The notes under the pieces: generated by a model
Databases searched by the model: none
Seen by the model: only the letters and a program-made list of their open reading frames with translations
Told to the model about the DNA's origin: nothing
Source of the DNA: JBGSIZ01 sp041742255
Lineage (GTDB): Bacteria; Pseudomonadota; Alphaproteobacteria; Rhodobacterales; Rhodobacteraceae
Length of the DNA: 21,070 nucleotides
Reading direction: 5' to 3'
Assembly (NCBI GenBank): GCA_041742255.1
Contig: JBGSIZ010000140.1
Span: forward strand, 1 to 21,070
Position numbers and translations under genes: made by a program
Shown: in pieces, positions 14,079 to 21,070 of the stretch
Layout of the letters: each line of letters begins with the position of its first letter
How positions within the stretch are numbered: position 1 is the stretch's first letter

Positions 14079-14987
14079 TCAGGCCGGAATGAACCGATAC
14101 CCGGTGTCGCCGCGCGCCACCGTGCCAATGCCCGGGAACGGGAAGTGAAACCCGATCACGCCCCCGCCCGTTGTCGCCAGATCATCGAGCAACCGCATCC
14201 GGCTTTGCACCCCCAGATCCGGGTTCTGGTCCGAACCGGAGTGCCAGTCGGGCCGCTCAAACCCCACATGGTGGTTGCCGATCACGTCCCCGATCACCGT
14301 CAGCCGGTCCGCCCCGGTGCCGATGTCAAAGATCATGTGTCCCGGCGTATGCCCGGGAAACAGCCGCGCCGTTATCCCCGGCAATACCGTGTCGCCGTCT
14401 TCAAAGGTCCCCAGTTCGCCCTCGATCGCGGTGAGGTAGCGGAGGGCCCCGGCCGCGAACGCCTGACGTTCTGCCCCGATGGTGTCGGGCGTTGCCGGGT
14501 CCAGCCAGTAGTCCCGTTCAACCGTGCCGATCAAATGCTGCGCGTTGACGAAAACCGGTTCGTCGAAATCATCCAGCACCCCCCAAAGGTGGTCTGGGTG
14601 GGCGTGGGTGAACACGACATGGGTCACGTCTTCGGGGGCGACCCCGATCGCGGCGAGGGCTTCGCCCAGAAGGCCCGTGCTGGGTTGGAAATTTGCCCCT
14701 GCGCCCACATCGAACAGGATGGTTCGTTCCCCGTCCCGCACCAGTGTGACGTTGCAATCGGGCGTGAATTGGTCCGGGTTCAGATTGTAGCGCGACAGGA
14801 TCGCTGTCGCGTCGTCCATCGGCGCATTGCCAAGGATCATCGCCGCTGGCAGCACGAGGTTGCCATCTGACAACGTGTCGATCTGCAGGTCCCCGAGTTG
14901 CAGGCTGGCGTGTGCCCAGACGGGCAGCATCCCCCCCGTCAGTGCCGCCCCTGTGGTGCGCAAGAAATGTCGTCTGCTGATGTGCAT
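14079..14987 (-). CDS. Tat-exported metallo-beta-lactamase-fold hydrolase
   Basis: A 302-residue periplasmic MBL-fold protein. ISRRHFLRTTG at the N terminus is a twin-arginine signal, ending near AHA. Metal motifs are FTHAHPDHLWG (HxHxDH), FPGHTPGHM, the GDVIGNHH aspartate and GFHFPFPG with the last histidine, so the dinuclear metal site is complete. I chose the ATG at 14987, with AGGAGG six bases upstream, over an in-frame ATG at 15023. The substrate cannot be read. The sox clusters of Paracoccus carry MBL-fold genes (soxG, soxH) whose roles are not settled, and this gene has a SoxR-type site in its promoter, so a thiol-, sulfide- or persulfide-linked role is possible. I do not assign the name SoxH. 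Confidence 0.85.
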   Translation of the reverse strand: MHISRRHFLRTTGAALTGGMLPVWAHASLQLGDLQIDTLSDGNLVLPAAMILGNAPMDDATAILSRYNLNPDQFTPDCNVTLVRDGERTILFDVGAGANFQPSTGLLGEALAAIGVAPEDVTHVVFTHAHPDHLWGVLDDFDEPVFVNAQHLIGTVERDYWLDPATPDTIGAERQAFAAGALRYLTAIEGELGTFEDGDTVLPGITARLFPGHTPGHMIFDIGTGADRLTVIGDVIGNHHVGFERPDWHSGSDQNPDLGVQSRMRLLDDLATTGGGVIGFHFPFPGIGTVARGDTGYRFIPA

Positions 14988-15014
14988 GGCTGGTCCTCCT
15001 TTGGCCTGAATTGA

Positions 15015-15044
15015 AACATACAAATTTGCATGTGTGAATGCGAA
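15015..15044 (-). promoter_or_regulatory. Possible promoter of the MBL-fold gene
   Basis: On the minus strand TTCGCA (15044-15039) and TATGTT (15020-15015) with an 18-bp spacer each match four of six consensus bases. The operator-like sequence at 15024-15039 lies in the spacer, the same arrangement as at the soxS promoter. Confidence 0.4.
15024..15039. promoter_or_regulatory. Candidate SoxR operator before the MBL-fold gene
   Basis: ATTT-GCATGTGT-GAAT fits seven of eight positions of ATTC-N8-GAAT and is 14/16 identical to the soxS/soxV site at 4415-4430. It overlaps a second near-palindrome, ACAT-A-CAAATTTG-C-ATGT (15016-15033). The surrounding sequence is noticeably more AT-rich than the window. 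Confidence 0.5.
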
Positions 15045-15113
15045 AGTGGGGCTGGTGCGCGTTTGCTGTTTCTTTGGTTCGGATACGGGGCGGTTCCGGT
15101 TTGGTCAGGTGCA

Positions 15114-15145
15114 GGGGGTCCGCACGAATCCTCTGGACGCCCCCC
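15114..15145 (+). other. Bulged GC hairpin upstream of the glycine riboswitch
   Basis: GGGGGTCC (15114-15121) can pair with GGAC and CCCCC (15135-15144) around one bulged G and a 13-base loop. It precedes the first aptamer by about 28 bases. It could be part of the leader if transcription starts upstream, or a terminator-like structure shielding the riboswitch. The remainder of 15040-15172 shows no reading frame that I believe, and no clear promoter for gcvT. Confidence 0.35.
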
Positions 15146-15172
15146 GGTTTCCCCGGCTATCGAATGGCAGCG

Positions 15173-15316
15173 ATCGGGAGAACTGGATCACCAGTGCCGA
15201 AGGAGCAACCGCCCCGGTAAACTCTCAGGCAAATGGACCGACGCGATACGACAACTCTGGAGAGTGGCCGAATGGCCCGCCGAAGGGATAACGATCTCAG
15301 GCGACAGGACAGAGGG
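15173..15316 (+). ncRNA. Tandem glycine riboswitch (two aptamers) upstream of gcvT
   Basis: Aptamer I (about 15173-15242) has P1 by TCGG/CCGA, the GGGAGA start, an ACTGG/CCAGT stem, the conserved GCCGAAGGAGCAA and AAACTCTCAGGCAAA segments and the closing GGACCGA. Aptamer II (about 15255-15314) has P1 by CTCTG/CAGAG, GGAGAG, a GGCC/GGCC stem, GCCGAAGGGATAA, ATCTCAGGCGACA and GGACAGAG. The linker is 13 bases. Such tandems bind glycine and usually switch gcv expression on. The expression platform (15315-15393) holds a CGCATC/GATGCG stem (15328-15357) and a GCCC/GGGC mini-hairpin before a GGGGG ribosome site (15385-15389). I cannot tell termination from translation control. Confidence 0.95.
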
Positions 15317-15393
15317 GGCATCAGGGGCGCATCGGCAACGGTGGCCGCAAGGATGCGTTTGCCCGAAGGGGCGGGGTCGATTTTGGGGGTGCC

Positions 15394-16521
15394 ATGGACA
15401 GCGATGTGTTGAGCCGGACCGGGTTATACGATTTGCATGTTCGCCTTGGGGCCAAGATGGTTCCCTTCGCCGGGTATGAGATGCCCGTTCAGTATCCCAT
15501 GGGTGTGATGCAGGAACATTTGCATACCCGCGCCCATGCCGGGTTGTTCGATGTGTCCCATATGGGTCAGGTTGTGATCCGTCCCCGGTCAGGTGATGTC
15601 GCCGATGCCGCCCGCGCCATGGAGCGGTTGGTTCCTGTTGATATTCTGGCTCTTGCCCCCGGTCGTCAACGTTATGCCATGTTCACCAATCCCAAGGGCG
15701 GTATTCTGGACGATCTGATGGTTGCCAACCGGGGCGATCATCTGTTTGTCGTCGTCAATGCTGCCTGCAAGGCCGCCGATATTGCCCATATGACCGCTCA
15801 TTTGTCCGATGCGTGCGAGGTTGTCCCGGTGACCGACCGCGCCTTGGTAGCCCTTCAGGGGCCGGGGGCCGAGGGCGCCCTTGCCCAGATGGCCCCCGAT
15901 GTAGCCCAGATGCGGTTCATGGATGTTCGCACGGTTGCGGTGGACGGCGCGGAATGCTGGATCAGCCGGTCCGGATATTCTGGTGAAGACGGGTTTGAGA
16001 TTTCTGTTCCTGCGTCCGGTGCCATGGCCTTGGCCGAGGCGCTGCTTACCCGCCCCGGTGTCGCCCCTGTCGGTCTGGGTGCTCGAGACAGTTTGCGTCT
16101 GGAGGCCGGGTTGTGTTTGTATGGCGCCGATTTGACACCGGACACCACCCCTGTCGAGGCTGCCTTGACATGGGCCATTCAAAAGTCCCGCCGTGTGGGG
16201 GGCGACCGTCCAGGCGGGTATCCCGGTGCCGATGTTATCGCCCGCCAGTTGGCCGAGGGCCCCGGATGTTTGCGCGTCGGTTTGCGCCCCGATGGCCGCG
16301 CCCCCATGCGCCCCGGCACCCCGGTGTTTGCAGGGGATGTGCAAGTGGGCGTTGTCACGTCCGGCGCCTATGGCCCCAGTGTTGCCGCCCCGATTTCCAT
16401 GGCCATGGTCGATACCCCCTTTGCCACCCCCGGTCAGATGTTGGAAGGTGAGGTGCGCGGCAAACGGATGCCCGTCACCGTTGCCCCCCTGCCGTTCCAC
16501 CCCACATCCTACAAGCGTTAA
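15394..16521 (+). CDS. gcvT: Glycine cleavage system T protein (aminomethyltransferase)
   Basis: The 375-residue T protein releases ammonia from the aminomethyl group held on lipoyl-GcvH and transfers the one-carbon unit to tetrahydrofolate. Visible family segments are RTGLYDLHVRLGAKMVPFAG at the N terminus, the FDVSHMGQ motif, YSGEDGFEI (close to the usual YTGEDGFEI), GARDSLRLEAGLCLYGADL with the folate-site region, and the C-terminal beta-barrel. Start at ATG 15394 behind a GGGGG ribosome site. It is first in the operon gcvT-gcvH-gcvP under the glycine riboswitch. Length is normal for the family. Confidence 0.97.
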   Translation: MDSDVLSRTGLYDLHVRLGAKMVPFAGYEMPVQYPMGVMQEHLHTRAHAGLFDVSHMGQVVIRPRSGDVADAARAMERLVPVDILALAPGRQRYAMFTNPKGGILDDLMVANRGDHLFVVVNAACKAADIAHMTAHLSDACEVVPVTDRALVALQGPGAEGALAQMAPDVAQMRFMDVRTVAVDGAECWISRSGYSGEDGFEISVPASGAMALAEALLTRPGVAPVGLGARDSLRLEAGLCLYGADLTPDTTPVEAALTWAIQKSRRVGGDRPGGYPGADVIARQLAEGPGCLRVGLRPDGRAPMRPGTPVFAGDVQVGVVTSGAYGPSVAAPISMAMVDTPFATPGQMLEGEVRGKRMPVTVAPLPFHPTSYKR

Positions 16522-16539
16522 CCAGCGAGAGACCCCGAG

Positions 16540-16899
16540 ATGAAATACACCGAAGAACATGAATGGCTGCGTGTCGAAGGCGATGTTGTCGTGGTTGGCA
16601 TCACCGAACATGCCAGCGAACAGTTGGGCGATATTGTCTTTGTCGAATTGCCCGAGGAAGGCACCGCCGTGGCCAAGGATGACGAAGTGGTCGTGATCGA
16701 GAGCGTCAAGGCCGCGTCCGATATCCTTGCCCCGCTGGATGGCGAGATTGTCGAGGTCAACGAGGTGCTGACCGACAACCCGTCCCTTGTGAACGAGGAC
16801 CCGATGGGCGACGGATGGTTTTTCAAGATGAAGATCGAGGATATGTCCGTGCTGGACGACATGATGGATGACGCCGCCTACAAGGCCTATATCGGCTGA
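16540..16899 (+). CDS. gcvH: Glycine cleavage system H protein (lipoyl carrier)
   Basis: A 119-residue lipoyl-domain protein that shuttles the aminomethyl group among the P, T and L proteins. The start KYTEEHEWLRVEGD is the classical H-protein opening. The lipoylated lysine is K57 in VVIESVKAASDILAP. The C-terminal LVNEDPMGDGWFFKMKI is also typical. It lies 18 bp after gcvT. The gap to gcvP is 131 bp and contains GC hairpins and a repeat-like element, so gcvP levels might be adjusted separately. Confidence 0.98.
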   Translation: MKYTEEHEWLRVEGDVVVVGITEHASEQLGDIVFVELPEEGTAVAKDDEVVVIESVKAASDILAPLDGEIVEVNEVLTDNPSLVNEDPMGDGWFFKMKIEDMSVLDDMMDDAAYKAYIG

Positions 16900-16905
16900 G
16901 GTCGC

Positions 16906-16945
16906 CCCCCGTGCCGGGGGCCGATGCCTCCGGCGGAGGTATTTT
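16906..16945. repeat. Rhodobacteraceae-type intergenic hairpin repeat between gcvH and gcvP
   Basis: Two short hairpins are adjacent: CCCCCG-TGC-CGGGGG (16906-16920) and CCTCC-GGC-GGAGG (16927-16939), the latter followed by TATTTT. The second with its downstream GAGATGAAAGG looks like a dispersed element I recognise from many Rhodobacteraceae intergenic regions (recalled, not searched). A third stem GGGCGGG/CCCGCCC lies at 16961-16985. Possible roles are partial termination, mRNA processing or stabilising gcvTH mRNA. Confidence 0.5.
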
Positions 16946-17030
16946 CCGACGAGATGAAAGGGGCGGGCCGCGCCTGCCCCCGCCCGCTGAGCCTTGCTGT
17001 TGAGTCGGCCCCCAGCCTATGGAGATCAAG

Positions 17031-19880
17031 ATGCCGTTTACCCCGACCGAGTATCTGCCCTATGATTTTGCAAATCGCCGCCATATTGGCCCGTCCCCCA
17101 AGGAAATGGCCGAGATGCTGGCCGTCATCGGCGTGCCCAGTCTGGACGCCTTGATTGATGCCACTGTCCCCGCCAGCCTGCGACAGGCCGAGCCGCTGGA
17201 TTTCGGCAAGCCCAAATCCGAAGGTGAGTTGCTGTATTTTCTGGGGCAGGTCGCCGAGCGCAATCAGGTTCTGACCAGTTTGATCGGGCAGGGGTATTAC
17301 GGCACTGTCACTCCCCCCGCCATTCAGCGCAACATTCTGGAAAACCCGGCCTGGTATACTGCCTATACCCCGTATCAACCGGAGATTTCCCAAGGCCGGT
17401 TGGAGGCCCTGCTGAATTATCAGACCATGATTTGCGATCTGACAGGCCTTGAGATTGCCAATGCGTCCTTGCTGGACGAGGCCACCGCCGCCGCCGAGGC
17501 GATGACCATGGCGCAGCGGGTGGCCAAGTCCAAGGCCCGCGCGTTTTTCGTGGATGAAAATTGCCATCCGCAGAATATCGCCGTGATCCGCACCCGCGCC
17601 GAGCCGTTGGGCATTGATGTGATCGTGGGCGACCCCGCCCAGATGGACCCTGCCGCCGTGTTTGCCGCCGTGTTTCAATATCCCGGCACCTATGGTCATG
17701 TCACCGATTTCACCGCCCATATCGCGGCCCTGCATGCCGCCCAGGCCATCGGGATTGTGATTGCTGACCCACTTGCCCTCACCTTGCTCAAGGAACCGGG
17801 TGCGATGGGTGCCGATATTGCCGTGGGGTCTACCCAGCGGTTTGGTGTTCCGTTGGGATATGGCGGCCCCCATGCCGCCTATTTCGCCTGCAAGGATGCC
17901 TATAAGCGGTCGATGCCCGGCCGTATTGTTGGCGTCAGCGTGGACAGTCATGGCCACCTTGCCTATCGGTTGTCGTTGCAGACCCGCGAGCAGCATATCC
18001 GCCGGGAAAAGGCCACGTCGAACGTCTGCACCGCCCAAGCGTTGCTGGCCGTGATGGCCAGCATGTATGCCGTGTTTCATGGCCCCGAGGGGCTCAAGGC
18101 GATAGCCCAGCGTATCCACCGCAAGACCGTCCGTCTGGCCCGCGGATTGGAGGAGGCCGGGTTCCGGGTCGAACCCGAATTGTTTTTCGACACCATCACC
18201 GTGGAGGTTGGCCCGCTGCAGGGGGCCGTGATGCGGTTGGCCGTGGAGAACGGGATCAACCTGCGCAAAGTCGGCGCGACCAAGGTGGGCATATCGCTGG
18301 ATGAACGCAGCCGCCGCAGCACGATCGAGGCTGTCTGGCGCGCCTTTGGTATTGACCGCAAGGATGCCGATTTGACCCATCGGTATCGCGTCACTGATGC
18401 CTTGCACCGCCAGACCCCCTATCTGACCCATCCGATTTTCCACATGAACCGCGCCGAAACCGAGATGATGCGCTATATGCGCCGGTTGTCGGACCGTGAC
18501 CTTGCCCTTGACCGCGCGATGATCCCGCTGGGGTCCTGCACCATGAAGCTGAACGCTGCCGTCGAGATGATGCCGATCACATGGCCCGAGTTTGCCATGA
18601 TGCACCCCTTTGCCCCGGTCGATCAGGCCGCAGGGTATCAGGAGATGATTGCCGACCTGACCCACAAGCTGTGTGTCATTACCGGTTATGACGCCATGTC
18701 GATGCAGCCCAATTCCGGTGCCCAAGGCGAATATGCCGGGTTGTTGACCATCATGGCCTATCACAAGGCCCGCGGTGACGCCCATCGCCGGATTTGTCTG
18801 ATCCCCGTGAGCGCCCATGGCACTAACCCGGCCAGTGCCCAGATGTGTGGCATGGATGTCGTCGTGGTTCGGTCCGCCGAAAACGGCGACATTGATGTCG
18901 AGGATTTCCGTGCCAAGGCCGAGGCCGCCGGCGACCGTCTGGCCGCCTGCATGATCACCTATCCCAGCACCCACGGCGTGTTCGAGGAAACCGTTCGCGC
19001 CGTGTGCGACATCACCCATGCTCATGGCGGGCAGGTGTATATCGACGGCGCGAACATGAATGCCATGGTCGGGCTGGTGAAGCCCGGCGAGATTGGCGGC
19101 GATGTGTCCCACCTGAACCTGCACAAGACCTTTGCCATTCCTCATGGTGGTGGCGGCCCCGGCATGGGCCCGATTGGCGTCAAGGCCCATCTGGCCCCGT
19201 ATCTGCCCGGCCACCCCGAAACCGGGGGTGCCATGGGCCCCGTCAGTGCCGCCCCGTGGGGGTCTGCGTCCATCCTCCTGATCTCTTGGGCGTATTGTTT
19301 GTTGATGGGCGGCAAGGGTCTGACCCAAGCCACCAAGGTTGCAATTCTGAATGCCAATTATATCGCCAAGCGGTTGGAGGGTGCGTTTGACATCCTGTTC
19401 TCTGGCGCCAATGGCCATGTCGCCCATGAGTGCATCATCGACACCCGCCCCTTTGCCGAACGCGCCCATGTCACTGTAGATGACATTGCCAAGCGTCTGG
19501 TAGACAACGGATTTCATGCCCCGACCATGTCGTGGCCCGTGGCCGGCACGTTGATGGTCGAACCCACCGAAAGCGAGACCAAAGCCGAGTTGGACAGGTT
19601 TTGCACCGCTATGCTTGCCATTCGGGCCGAGATTGCAAAAGTGGAAGCCGGGGATTGGCCCGCCGACAACAATCCGCTGTGCAATGCCCCCCATACCGTC
19701 GAGGATCTGGTGAGCGACTGGGACCGTCCCTATACCCGCGAGGAGGCCTGTTTTCCCCCCGGCAGTTTCCGGGTTGATAAATACTGGTCCCCGGTGAACC
19801 GCGTGGACAATGTGTATGGCGACCGCAATCTTGTGTGCACCTGTCCGCCGCTGGATACCTATCTTGACGCGGCAGAGTAG
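17031..19880 (+). CDS. gcvP: Glycine dehydrogenase (decarboxylating), P protein
   Basis: A 949-residue single-chain P protein, the PLP enzyme that decarboxylates glycine and loads the aminomethyl group on GcvH. It is the fused form, not the split gcvPA/gcvPB type. N-terminal FANRRHIGPSPKEM, the central MIPLGSCTMKLNA signature, and HLNLHKTFAIPHGGGGPG with the PLP lysine K699 are clear, as is the C-terminal DNVYGDRNLVCTCPP. I chose the ATG at 17031, with GGAG six bases upstream, over the ATG at 17019, which has no ribosome site. It is third in the riboswitch-controlled operon, and a kinase gene starts nine bases after its stop. Confidence 0.97.
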   Translation: MPFTPTEYLPYDFANRRHIGPSPKEMAEMLAVIGVPSLDALIDATVPASLRQAEPLDFGKPKSEGELLYFLGQVAERNQVLTSLIGQGYYGTVTPPAIQRNILENPAWYTAYTPYQPEISQGRLEALLNYQTMICDLTGLEIANASLLDEATAAAEAMTMAQRVAKSKARAFFVDENCHPQNIAVIRTRAEPLGIDVIVGDPAQMDPAAVFAAVFQYPGTYGHVTDFTAHIAALHAAQAIGIVIADPLALTLLKEPGAMGADIAVGSTQRFGVPLGYGGPHAAYFACKDAYKRSMPGRIVGVSVDSHGHLAYRLSLQTREQHIRREKATSNVCTAQALLAVMASMYAVFHGPEGLKAIAQRIHRKTVRLARGLEEAGFRVEPELFFDTITVEVGPLQGAVMRLAVENGINLRKVGATKVGISLDERSRRSTIEAVWRAFGIDRKDADLTHRYRVTDALHRQTPYLTHPIFHMNRAETEMMRYMRRLSDRDLALDRAMIPLGSCTMKLNAAVEMMPITWPEFAMMHPFAPVDQAAGYQEMIADLTHKLCVITGYDAMSMQPNSGAQGEYAGLLTIMAYHKARGDAHRRICLIPVSAHGTNPASAQMCGMDVVVVRSAENGDIDVEDFRAKAEAAGDRLAACMITYPSTHGVFEETVRAVCDITHAHGGQVYIDGANMNAMVGLVKPGEIGGDVSHLNLHKTFAIPHGGGGPGMGPIGVKAHLAPYLPGHPETGGAMGPVSAAPWGSASILLISWAYCLLMGGKGLTQATKVAILNANYIAKRLEGAFDILFSGANGHVAHECIIDTRPFAERAHVTVDDIAKRLVDNGFHAPTMSWPVAGTLMVEPTESETKAELDRFCTAMLAIRAEIAKVEAGDWPADNNPLCNAPHTVEDLVSDWDRPYTREEACFPPGSFRVDKYWSPVNRVDNVYGDRNLVCTCPPLDTYLDAAE

Positions 19881-19889
19881 GGGCCGCGC

Positions 19890-20768
19890 GTGAGTGCTGT
19901 TGGCGTTGATCTGGGCGGCACCAAGATCGAGGCGCAGGTGTTTGGCGCGGATTGGTCTGTGATCGCCCGCAGGCGCGTGGATACCCCGCCCGATTACACC
20001 GATCTGTTGGCCGCCATTTCCGGCCTTGTGGTTTGGGCCGAGACCGTCGCGGGCGATATGTGTCCCGTCGGTATCGCGTCGGCGGGGGCTGTGAACCGGG
20101 CGACGGGAGTGATGACCGCCGCCAACCTTGCCGCCCATGGCAAACGGTTCCCGGCTGATCTGTGTGCCGCGTTGGATCGTCCCGTGCCGTTGCTGAACGA
20201 TGCCCGCGCCCTGACCCTGGCCGAGGCGCGTTTTGGTGCGGGCGTGGGTGCCCAGAGCCTGTTGGCCGTGGTCATGGGCACCGGCATGGGTGGCGGTGTG
20301 GCCATTGGCGGCGCGTTGGCCCCGATGTTTGCCGGGGTGGGGGGCGAGTTTGGCCATATGGCACTGCCTGCCCCAGTCGTTGCCGCCTTGGGCCTGCCGT
20401 TGGTCCCTTGTGGATGTGGCCGTACCGGGTGTGTCGAAACGATCCTGTCCGGTCCCGGTCTGAGCCGGATGGCCCTGCACCGGACCGGAGAGGACGTGCC
20501 CCCCGATGTCGCGATTGCCGATCCGGATGTGCGCGCCGATTGGATTTCCGTTCTGGCCGAGGTCCTGTTTTCCCTGATCTTGTCCCATGATCCGCAGGTG
20601 ATTGTTCTGGGTGGCGGGGTGTCCGGGAGTGACGGATTGGTGCCCGATGTGGCCCGCGCCCTTGCCACTGTCGCCTGGCCCGGTTTTGCCTTGCCCCAGT
20701 TGGCGGTCGCCACACAAGGCGGGGCAAAAGGGGCTGCGTGGGCCGCCGTGCAGGGTATTGCCGGGTGA
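19890..20768 (+). CDS. nagK: ROK-family sugar kinase, probable N-acetylglucosamine kinase
   Basis: A 292-residue ROK-family kinase. The phosphate-binding VDLGGTKIEA (residues 6-15), the catalytic aspartate in LLNDARA (D104), the VMGTGMGGGV segment and the zinc-binding set H156 with C174-G-C176-G and C181 are all present. With nagA directly downstream the likely substrate is N-acetylglucosamine, giving the 6-phosphate that NagA deacetylates; glucose or N-acetylmannosamine cannot be excluded from sequence alone. The start is GTG at 19890. Its stop overlaps the nagA start (GTGA). It begins nine bases after gcvP with no terminator between, so read-through from the gcv operon is likely. Confidence 0.85.
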   Translation: MSAVGVDLGGTKIEAQVFGADWSVIARRRVDTPPDYTDLLAAISGLVVWAETVAGDMCPVGIASAGAVNRATGVMTAANLAAHGKRFPADLCAALDRPVPLLNDARALTLAEARFGAGVGAQSLLAVVMGTGMGGGVAIGGALAPMFAGVGGEFGHMALPAPVVAALGLPLVPCGCGRTGCVETILSGPGLSRMALHRTGEDVPPDVAIADPDVRADWISVLAEVLFSLILSHDPQVIVLGGGVSGSDGLVPDVARALATVAWPGFALPQLAVATQGGAKGAAWAAVQGIAG

Positions 20769-21070
20769 CCGTCTGGTATGTTCCGGAGGCCGTGTTTGAC
20801 GGCGACGCGCTGCGCCGGAGTGTTGCCGTATCCGTGCAGGGGGGCCGCGTGGTTCTGGCCCCTGTGGACAGTGTTCCGGGCCTGCCGATGGCGGGTATCA
20901 TCGCCCCCGGTTTTGTTGACCTGCAGGTGAATGGCGGAGGCGGCGCGTTGTTGAACACGACCCCGACCCTCGCCGGGATTGCCGGCATTTTGGCCGCCCA
21001 TCGCGCCAGTGGCACGGTTGCCGTGATGCCGACAGTCATCACCGATGCCCCCGACGTGCTGGACGCCGAA
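20765..21070 (+). CDS. nagA: N-acetylglucosamine-6-phosphate deacetylase, N-terminal part (runs off window)
   Basis: Only the first 102 codons are present and the frame is open to the last base. The start is GTG at 20765, overlapping the stop of the kinase gene by GTGA. The segment IIAPGFVDLQVNGGGGALLN matches the NagA hallmark GFxDxQxNGxGG, where the HxH metal pair of other amidohydrolases is replaced, and GTVAVMPTVITD matches the following conserved strand. NagA removes acetate from GlcNAc-6-phosphate, feeding glucosamine-6-phosphate to central metabolism or wall recycling. The catalytic residues lie beyond the window. Confidence 0.88.
   Translation, partial: MTVWYVPEAVFDGDALRRSVAVSVQGGRVVLAPVDSVPGLPMAGIIAPGFVDLQVNGGGGALLNTTPTLAGIAGILAAHRASGTVAVMPTVITDAPDVLDAE

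Noticed and set aside
14145..14870. A 241-codon plus-strand frame opposite the MBL-fold gene
   Set aside because: The minus-strand MBL gene has full metal motifs, Tat signal and a strong ribosome site; the plus frame has none.
14079..14987. Naming the MBL-fold gene soxH
   Set aside because: The fold and neighbourhood fit, but MBL-fold proteins are very diverse and I cannot align it to SoxH.
15030..15479. Open frames across the region before gcvT
   Set aside because: They cover the two glycine aptamers, whose conserved RNA segments explain the sequence; no protein family is recognisable.
16887..20717. A 1276-codon open frame on the minus strand opposite gcvP and the kinase
   Set aside because: It mirrors gcvP codon bias (few stop codons antisense in GC-rich genes), reads as low-complexity Gly/His/Gln-rich protein, spans several genes, and matches no family I recognise.
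1..21070. CRISPR arrays, insertion sequences, tRNA genes or horizontally acquired islands
   Set aside because: No repeat-spacer pattern, transposase, tRNA-like fold or composition break was seen while reading both strands.

Overview
The window looks like the chromosome of a GC-rich alphaproteobacterium of the Rhodobacterales/Rhodobacteraceae type. This rests on an ALA synthase (Shemin-pathway) hemA, an alphaproteobacterial sox cluster with a soxT-soxR-soxS arm, an FNR/FnrL-type box before hemA, a tandem glycine riboswitch before gcvTHP, and a CCTCC-GGC-GGAGG intergenic hairpin typical of that group. I cannot name a genus. No mobile element, CRISPR array, tRNA or rRNA was seen, and all recognised genes look intact except the two cut by the window edges.

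Layout. (1) 1-2375, plus strand: end of a urease accessory operon, with ureF (partial), a small DUF3995-like membrane protein placed between ureF and ureG, ureG, and a membrane-dipeptidase-family metallopeptidase, all overlapping or nearly touching. (2) 2440-4369, minus strand: soxT (YeeE/YedE permease), soxR (ArsR-family repressor) and soxS (periplasmic thiol reductase), transcribed as soxS-soxR-soxT. (3) 4449-12325, plus strand: soxV-W-X-Y-Z-A, then a terminator, then soxB-C-D. This is a full thiosulfate-oxidising Sox system including the SoxCD sulfane dehydrogenase; soxE, F and G are absent from the window. (4) 12393-14057: a DUF302-like secreted protein and hemA, behind a near-consensus FNR-type site. 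(5) 14079-14987, minus strand: a Tat-exported metallo-beta-lactamase-fold protein (SoxH-like at most by context). (6) 15173-20768 and beyond, plus strand: tandem glycine riboswitch, gcvT, gcvH, gcvP, then a ROK-family sugar kinase and the start of nagA, tightly packed.

How it fits together. SoxYZ carries the sulfur substrate on the SoxY C-terminal Cys. SoxXA attaches it, SoxB releases sulfate and SoxCD oxidises the bound sulfane. SoxV, SoxW and SoxS form a thiol-reduction route in the periplasm, and SoxT with SoxR is expected to import and sense reduced sulfur. Reading by eye I find four sites fitting the ATTC-N8-GAAT pattern recalled for the SqrR/BigR/SoxR class of persulfide-sensing repressors: one perfect (before soxX) and three 7-of-8 matches (soxS/soxV, soxB and the MBL-fold gene). 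If real, they add the MBL gene to the SoxR regulon and give soxBCD its own control point behind a terminator. The Sox cytochromes (SoxX, SoxA, SoxD) need five hemes by CxxCH count, and the ALA synthase gene lies next door, followed by glycine-responsive genes. A link between sulfur oxidation, heme supply and glycine is suggestive but inferred.

The main uncertainty is regulatory: operators, promoters and hairpins were found by visual matching without statistics. Protein family calls are much firmer.
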